Shown in pieces: positions 63,601 through 64,000 of a DNA stretch of 64,000 nt; within the stretch, counting starts at the first letter, position 1, and every line of letters starts with the position of its first letter. The notes below the pieces were generated by a model, which was not told the DNA's origin, did not search any database, and was given only the letters and a program-made list of their open reading frames with translations. The translations under genes were made by a program, and so were the position numbers. Source of the DNA: Sceloporus undulatus (taxonomy: Eukaryota; Chordata; Lepidosauria; Squamata; Phrynosomatidae); assembly GCF_019175285.1 (NCBI RefSeq), contig NC_056527.1, forward strand, positions 108,951,129 through 109,015,128, in the 5' to 3' direction.

Positions 63601-63964
63601 TTGCCTCCAGCCCATAGCTGCTGTGTATGCCAAGTGTGGTTAGGGTGTCCTTTTTCATAGACAGGGGTAACTCCCAATCAAGTGGCAGTCCTAGGACTAC
63701 TCAAGTGTAAAACCTGTTACTAGGGGAGTTGCAAGACTGGCACACGTGGCGCCAGTTCCAGTTCCAGTCCCAAGCAGCCTGTGACTTATAGCAGTTCATT
63801 TAAAAAAAATACATTAAAAGTAATTAAAATTAACTATTTTCAGCTATTTTTGAGAAATGATTGTCTCTGTCTTATAGCAATAATGAGCTGAATGAGACTC
63901 TTCATGACAACACAGCCAGACTTCGAATCCCTATCAAATACCCCATCAACATGATAGTTGAGAG
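25358..63964 (+). CDS. ITGAL: Integrin alpha-L (CD11a, LFA-1 alpha chain), partial
   Basis: The alpha subunit pairs with beta-2 integrin (CD18) on leukocytes and binds ICAMs. 23 coding exons are seen, covering signal peptide, seven-blade propeller with inserted I domain, thigh and the start of calf. The remaining calf, transmembrane segment and GFFKR tail lie past the right edge. Choice of alpha-L over alpha-M/X/D rests on close matches to [42 protein letters not shown] and KYPINM. Exons outside 3-5 are intact and their phases agree at every junction. The start ATG has a perfect CCACCATGG context. Intron 1 is 12.7 kb. A single ancestral leukocyte-integrin alpha gene is the alternative reading. 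Confidence 0.9.
26205..26420. repeat. Fold-back repeat related to 3390-3672
   Basis: Has 'gagattatcataccggga', 'catgatcacaggaagatttt' and 'tggaatgctcctgtaac', in the order of the 3390 element but without the G-run ends. Confidence 0.45.
27716..27935 (+). mobile_element. BovB LINE fragment (late reverse transcriptase)
   Basis: Open for about 70 codons reading [20 protein letters not shown] and [14 protein letters not shown]. These are the diagnostic BovB/RTE motifs STKVRxVKAM...YGCESWT and ELWCWRRLLRVPW. No 5' part nearby. Confidence 0.85.
28462..28870 (-). mobile_element. CR1-like LINE 3' fragment with a hAT MITE inside
   Basis: The left part 'gtagagttgaaagagacc' to 28557 and the right part from 28695 ('tttttgaagacttccagag', 'aactgctcttactgtcaag') together follow the CR1 3' order. 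Confidence 0.8.
28558..28694. mobile_element. hAT-like MITE inserted in CR1
   Basis: Starts cagtgattattcccaaac and ends gtttgggaatcactg. Flanks agttaaag (28550-28557) and agtgaaat (28695-28702) match at 6 of 8. Same family as 1719-1854. Confidence 0.85.
29415..29795 (-). mobile_element. Repeat family D copy (about 370 bp, TIR-like ends)
   Basis: Ends 'gtcccaatttggcaag' and 'gtgaaatgttggagggtatg'. The core has 'ctgatgttgcttgaacaca' and 'ttcttcctccttaataagg'. Other copies: 32350-32690, 35045-35335, 36525-36715, 40290-40610 and 53325-53690. Confidence 0.65.
29970..30467. mobile_element. Terminal-inverted-repeat element, about 500 bp
   Basis: Left end 'ttgaaacaatggcatcac' and right end 'gtgatgtcattgccttgaa' are an inverted pair. 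The inner ends share 'ggtgtcacctagtgca' and 'tcagctggtgcag'. A CA microsatellite sits near 30398. Confidence 0.65.
30498..30572 (-). mobile_element. CR1-like LINE 3' tip
   Basis: 'aatcatagagttggaagaa' followed by 'gggccatccaatccaatccc'. Confidence 0.75.
30820..31310. mobile_element. Tigger/mariner-like MITE split by an L1 insertion
   Basis: Left part CAGTGAGCTCTTGGTATC after TA. The right part resumes near 31237 with 'ttcaaacagtggatgcttg' and ends before TA at 31311. Confidence 0.8.
30975..31235 (-). mobile_element. 5'-truncated L1 LINE tail
   Basis: On the minus strand it ends in AATAAA then an A-rich tail and is short at its 5' side. 'tttacatatttt' occurs on both sides (about 30967 and 31236), a target-site duplication typical of L1. 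The 5' part reads [14 protein letters not shown], consistent with the end of an L1 ORF2. Confidence 0.65.
32350..32690 (-). mobile_element. Repeat family D copy, diverged
   Basis: 'ccatgttttccagctgctttt', 'ttgctgcaaatcgacttc' and 'aggaagaatacacaag' occur in family order. Confidence 0.5.
33936..34750. mobile_element. Large fold-back element, about 820 bp
   Basis: The arm 33936-34070 ('aatagctcc'-type sequence including 'tttagaattagctcctgac') is the reverse complement of 34625-34748 ('gtcaggagctaattctaaa'), about 120 bp with scattered differences. The interior matches nothing else in the window. Confidence 0.65.
34790..34975 (-). mobile_element. CR1-like LINE 3' fragment
   Basis: 'acatagaattggaagggacc' to 'aatccatcaccctccaag' follows CR1 3' order. 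Confidence 0.75.
35045..35335 (-). mobile_element. Repeat family D copy
   Basis: Contains 'actctgatgttgcttgacc' and 'cacatgtgaaatgttgcatgg', as in 29415-29795. Confidence 0.6.
35712..35851 (+). repeat. 140-bp direct duplication, copy 1
   Basis: Base-for-base the same as 37043-37182 by eye. Copy 1 lies in a longer repeat-like stretch that continues into an L2-like tail. Confidence 0.9.
35865..36215 (+). mobile_element. L2-like LINE 3' end
   Basis: 'tagaattccctgccatggag', 'tggcaggcaaagactttc' and 'gcaagccactttgggtctt' follow the C-terminal coding end and 3' tail order of reptile L2 elements. Confidence 0.6.
36525..36715 (+). mobile_element. Repeat family D copy, partial
   Basis: 'tttgaactcagtttgtggc' and 'gactgtccccaacaaattgg' match the right half of the 53325 copy. 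Confidence 0.55.
37043..37182 (+). repeat. 140-bp direct duplication, copy 2
   Basis: Same as 35712-35851. The sequences outside both ends differ at once, and no obvious target duplication or poly-A is seen. Confidence 0.9.
38104..38218 (+). CDS. ITGAL: ITGAL exon 2, first propeller strand
   Basis: Codes [19 protein letters not shown] through [15 protein letters not shown]. It aligns with human YNLDVRGARSF...FGYRVLQVG. Phases 1 in, 2 out. Confidence 0.92.
38499..38738. mobile_element. CpG-rich mariner-like MITE flanked by TA
   Basis: Starts CAGTGCGCCCGCACC and ends AAGGACGGACTG between TA dinucleotides. It is 240 bp and very GC- and CpG-rich in AT-rich surroundings (ITGAL intron 2). Inner fold-backs occur around 'cccattcaattgaatggg' and 'ccccattggaaacaatgggg'. 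Confidence 0.75.
39050..39250. repeat. Repeat related to the 60641-61043 element
   Basis: 'attcacaggataatg' and 'cacatgatgtcgtttgaaaa' match that element's arms. Confidence 0.5.
40238..40290 (+). mobile_element. CR1-like LINE 3' tip
   Basis: 'tctcttccaacctctatg' ending in 'attctatgattc', the short direct repeat that ends CR1 elements. Confidence 0.75.
40290..40610 (+). mobile_element. Repeat family D copy
   Basis: Begins 'cacagatgaaaaatgggcc' and ends 'gacaattggagagtatg'. Contains 'atcagagtgtggtcaagatgg'. Confidence 0.65.
40766..43741 (+). CDS. ITGAL: ITGAL exons 3-5 (first propeller blade), with clustered one-base indels
   Basis: Exon 3 is 40766-40857, exon 4 is 41639-41705 and exon 5 is 43625-43741, all with good GT-AG borders. 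Translations align to human VIVGAPGEGNSTGSLYQ, YLGMTLATDPTDGSI and CDQNTYLSGLCYLF, but only after allowing frame changes. Exon 3 is 2 bases short (a G run and a T pair). Exon 4 has 1 extra G. Exon 5 is 4 bases short. Nearly all fall in homopolymer runs. Apart from these the codons are conserved, with no true nonsense change. The pattern fits uncorrected long-read consensus error better than gene decay, because every exon before and after is clean. Confidence 0.75.
41945..42775. mobile_element. Large fold-back element, about 830 bp
   Basis: The left arm begins 'gtttatcacacagag' and includes 'tttttgcagctccagatcc'. The right arm carries the reverse complement ('gatctgagctgcaaaaa', 'gtaataacac'), about 90 bp with differences. 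A TG-rich tract lies near 42375. Confidence 0.65.
43236..43420. mobile_element. Harbinger-like MITE, diverged
   Basis: 'cttaactgccatggcaaa' and 'ctacaaatcctaggattcc' are the family's paired cores. Confidence 0.5.
43790..44010. repeat. Diverged relative of the 46651-46930 MITE
   Basis: Shares 'tgcagagagacatggagaaag' (in part) and the end 'cttttctcatgcaataaa'. Confidence 0.5.
44118..44328. mobile_element. Palindromic repeat with 'gatgctggcgaaac' core
   Basis: Left 'gtggccagttctagaagatt' pairs with right 'atcttctagaacatggccac'. The centre has 'cgccagcatctgtgttgg' against 'ccacagatgctggcg'. Confidence 0.65.
44363..44600. mobile_element. Short repeat with (ATT)n end and 'gcgctgtacat' core
   Basis: Same family as 20071-20310: 'tttatgaagcgctgtaaatt', 'ttccctgccctcaggctt' and 'aagacatgacacagaagg'. 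Confidence 0.6.
44788..48283 (+). CDS. ITGAL: ITGAL exons 6-9, ligand-binding I domain
   Basis: Exons 44788-44918, 46330-46475, 47322-47466 and 48145-48283, all in phase. The metal-ion-dependent adhesion site is complete: DGSES in [13 protein letters not shown], the Thr in [10 protein letters not shown] and the Asp in [10 protein letters not shown]. The last exon ends IYDIEG, and with the next exon gives IEGTS, whose Glu is the intrinsic ligand for the beta-2 I-like domain (human E310). So ligand binding and activation relay both look preserved. Confidence 0.93.
45581..45795. mobile_element. Harbinger-like palindromic MITE
   Basis: Starts ggctgcacctgcactgcag and ends ctgcagtgcagatgcagcc, a near-perfect inverted pair. 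Confidence 0.8.
46651..46930. mobile_element. Palindromic MITE, ttatcgcatgag ends
   Basis: Starts ttatcgcatgagaaaacaaa and ends tttgttttctcatgcaataa. Inner arms 'ggagccagagag' and 'ctctctggctcc' also pair. Confidence 0.8.
47085..47215. mobile_element. Short palindromic MITE in ITGAL intron
   Basis: 'ggaaaaaataatttcttt' against 'aaaataatttttcc', with 'acaactcccagaa / ttctgggagttgt' inside. Confidence 0.7.
48624..48677. repeat. (AAT)n / (ATT)n microsatellite
   Basis: AAT repeats switch to ATT repeats. It forms the tail end of the adjacent L2 element. Confidence 0.85.
48678..49550 (-). mobile_element. L2-like LINE, 3' part with open C-terminal reading frame
   Basis: On the minus strand 49420-48944 is open for 158 codons: [36 protein letters not shown]-like [17 protein letters not shown] and TDLFRQAF. 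These are the end motifs of L2/CR1-group ORF2. The 3' end reads 'ttcaccgcccagattggc' then the ATT repeat, typical of reptile L2. It sits antisense in ITGAL intron 9. Confidence 0.85.
49700..56345 (+). CDS. ITGAL: ITGAL exons 10-15, propeller blades with calcium loops
   Basis: Exons 49700-49767, 50804-50936, 53114-53262, 54057-54194, 54284-54487 and 56215-56345, all in phase. Blade signatures include [42 protein letters not shown] and [11 protein letters not shown]. Three calcium-binding loops are visible: [18 protein letters not shown] and DLNRDGLID, the number expected in blades 5-7 of an alpha-L chain. Confidence 0.92.
49870..50130. repeat. GC-rich interspersed repeat
   Basis: Hairpin 'cgcaaaaagaagcccc / ggggc'-type sequence with 'gtgcgcagtgctg' twice. 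Resembles 2640-3010. Confidence 0.45.
50287..50503 (-). mobile_element. tRNA-derived SINE with L2-like tail
   Basis: Minus-strand copy: A/B-box end at the right ('gggatcaaactcacaacc', 'ttaaccattgcaccacc'), then 'caattgcccccaacaagctg' and the tail 'atttctataccgcttatcgg'. Confidence 0.8.
51192..51419. mobile_element. Tigger/mariner-like MITE flanked by TA
   Basis: Starts CAGTGGACCCTTGTTATAC and ends AGAAGGGCTGACTG, with TA on both sides. Confidence 0.85.
52318..52508. mobile_element. Diverged palindromic MITE
   Basis: 'cattcacactacacagtc' and 'aacacccaggattccatc' with 'gaaccatggcaaagtgg' resemble the Harbinger-like family. Confidence 0.5.
53325..53690 (+). mobile_element. Repeat family D, near-complete copy
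   Basis: Left 'aacatatcctctaaga' and right 'acagttggagaatatgg' are TIR-like. The middle has 'gaggaagaatacacaaac' and 'tttgaactcagtttgcagc'. Confidence 0.65.
54586..54860 (-). mobile_element. CR1-like LINE 3' fragment
   Basis: 'catagaatcatagagtc', 'agatggccatccagcc' and 'ttccactgttgaacagctc' in CR1 order. Confidence 0.85.
54998..55210 (+). mobile_element. tRNA-headed SINE with BovB-like tail
   Basis: 'gtagtttgggtgttggac', 'ggaaggcagtggcaaacc' and 'gaaaaccctgtgatagg' in family order. Confidence 0.85.
55311..55538. mobile_element. Tigger/mariner-like MITE flanked by TA
   Basis: Starts CAGTGGGCTCTTGG and ends GGAAGGCTGACAG, with TA on both sides. Confidence 0.85.
56877..57089. mobile_element. 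Harbinger-like MITE, GGTCCAAAACACACTGC subtype
   Basis: Starts ggtccaggacacac and ends gtgtattttggacc. Flanked by aaa on both sides, a 3-bp duplication. Confidence 0.8.
57287..57481. mobile_element. Harbinger-like MITE with TTA target duplication
   Basis: Starts ggctggatccacacagcag and ends actgtggtagcaacc. TTA lies at 57284-57286 and again at 57482-57484. Confidence 0.85.
57548..63964 (+). CDS. ITGAL: ITGAL exons 16-23, thigh and calf, runs off the window
   Basis: Exons 57548-57708, 59242-59393, 59552-59680, 60257-60330, 61772-61913, 62312-62416, 63030-63109 and 63878-63964, all in phase and ending in a donor at 63965. Matches to alpha-L include the EVEC cysteine after [54 protein letters not shown] and [10 protein letters not shown]. 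Several N-glycosylation sequons are present (NLS, NIT, NFS, NMT). Exon 23 is the last one in the window. Confidence 0.92.
58538..58590 (-). mobile_element. Fragment of the 'gcgctgtacat' short repeat
   Basis: 'gtacagcgctgtgtaaattt' followed by 'ataaataaaggttaataata', reverse of 20071-20310. Confidence 0.6.
60385..60545 (+). mobile_element. L2-like LINE tail with GT microsatellite
   Basis: 'gacaagtgaagacttttctg' and 'agacaggcatttg' resemble the LINE C-terminal coding end. A (GT)n run lies at 60521-60544. Confidence 0.5.
60641..61043. mobile_element. TIR element with gtttatcacacgggg ends
   Basis: Starts GTTTATCACACGGGGGG and ends CCCCCATGTGATAAAC. The right half holds two copies of 'tttagtgcaattgcgggatt'. 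Related sequence lies at 39050-39250, and similar end motifs occur in the 41945 element. Confidence 0.75.
61386..61600 (-). mobile_element. tRNA-headed SINE with BovB-like tail
   Basis: 'tgctgtaagtcacttcc', 'tcacagggttttattggc' and 'cccaaggtcacccagtggg' are the reverse of the family order. Confidence 0.85.
62040..62145. repeat. Short MITE fragment of the 'caaccctccagatg' type
   Basis: 'gcaaccctccagatgttttt' with 'aacatctaaagggc' at the other end, a short fold-back. Confidence 0.5.
63575..63740. repeat. Interspersed repeat, unnamed (relative at 515-700)
   Basis: Shares 'cccatagctg' and 'gtgtggttagggtgtcc' with the left-edge copy. Confidence 0.5.
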
Positions 63965-64000
63965 GTATGTCTCTGGAGCCCTTTCTCTTGTCTTCTGCTC

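Noticed and set aside
25358-63964. Assigning the integrin to ITGAM, ITGAX or ITGAD
   Set aside because: Blade, thigh and calf matches are closer to alpha-L, though an undivided ancestral gene cannot be excluded without a tree.

Overview
The window is vertebrate nuclear DNA, most likely from a squamate (lizard-type) reptile. Genes are split by introns with GT-AG borders. The interspersed DNA is a typical squamate mix: tRNA-headed SINEs with a BovB-like tail, a 5S-rRNA-headed SINE, BovB, CR1, L2 and L1 LINE pieces, and many short terminal-inverted-repeat DNA transposons (hAT-like, Tigger/mariner-like and PIF/Harbinger-like). The species is not determined. One assembly gap (Ns) lies at 24665-24674.

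Four protein genes were reconstructed exon by exon from translated similarity, splice sites and reading phase. (1) QPRT, minus strand, 1026-2452, with its last part beyond the left edge. (2) DCTPP1, plus strand, coding 11116-14319, with a probable CCAAT-rich promoter and noncoding first exon near 7570-7867. (3) SEPTIN1, minus strand, coding 15827-23037, eleven coding exons, 363 aa. (4) ITGAL (integrin alpha-L, CD11a), plus strand, 25358-63964, 23 coding exons, running off the right edge before the last extracellular part, the membrane segment and the tail. All four genes lie on human 16p11.2, so this is a conserved synteny block, though not in the human order.

Layout: QPRT and DCTPP1 are divergent, separated by about 8.6 kb of dense repeats. 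DCTPP1 and SEPTIN1 converge tail to tail about 1.5 kb apart. SEPTIN1 and ITGAL are divergent, about 2.3 kb between start codons, and both are leukocyte-biased genes in mammals. ITGAL introns, especially the 12.7-kb intron 1, are filled with nested repeats.

The most interesting observation is DCTPP1. The exon that supplies its only possible upstream start codons encodes a CxxC...H...H zinc finger of the BED/U1-like kind. It joins in phase to the conserved dCTP pyrophosphatase exons, predicting a 251-aa zinc-finger-dCTPase instead of the roughly 170-aa protein of mammals. Also notable are clustered one-base, mostly homopolymer-length, indels confined to ITGAL exons 3-5 (probably consensus errors), an identical 140-bp duplication in ITGAL intron 1, a near-identical inverted pair upstream of DCTPP1, and several DNA-transposon families whose target duplications can be read directly.
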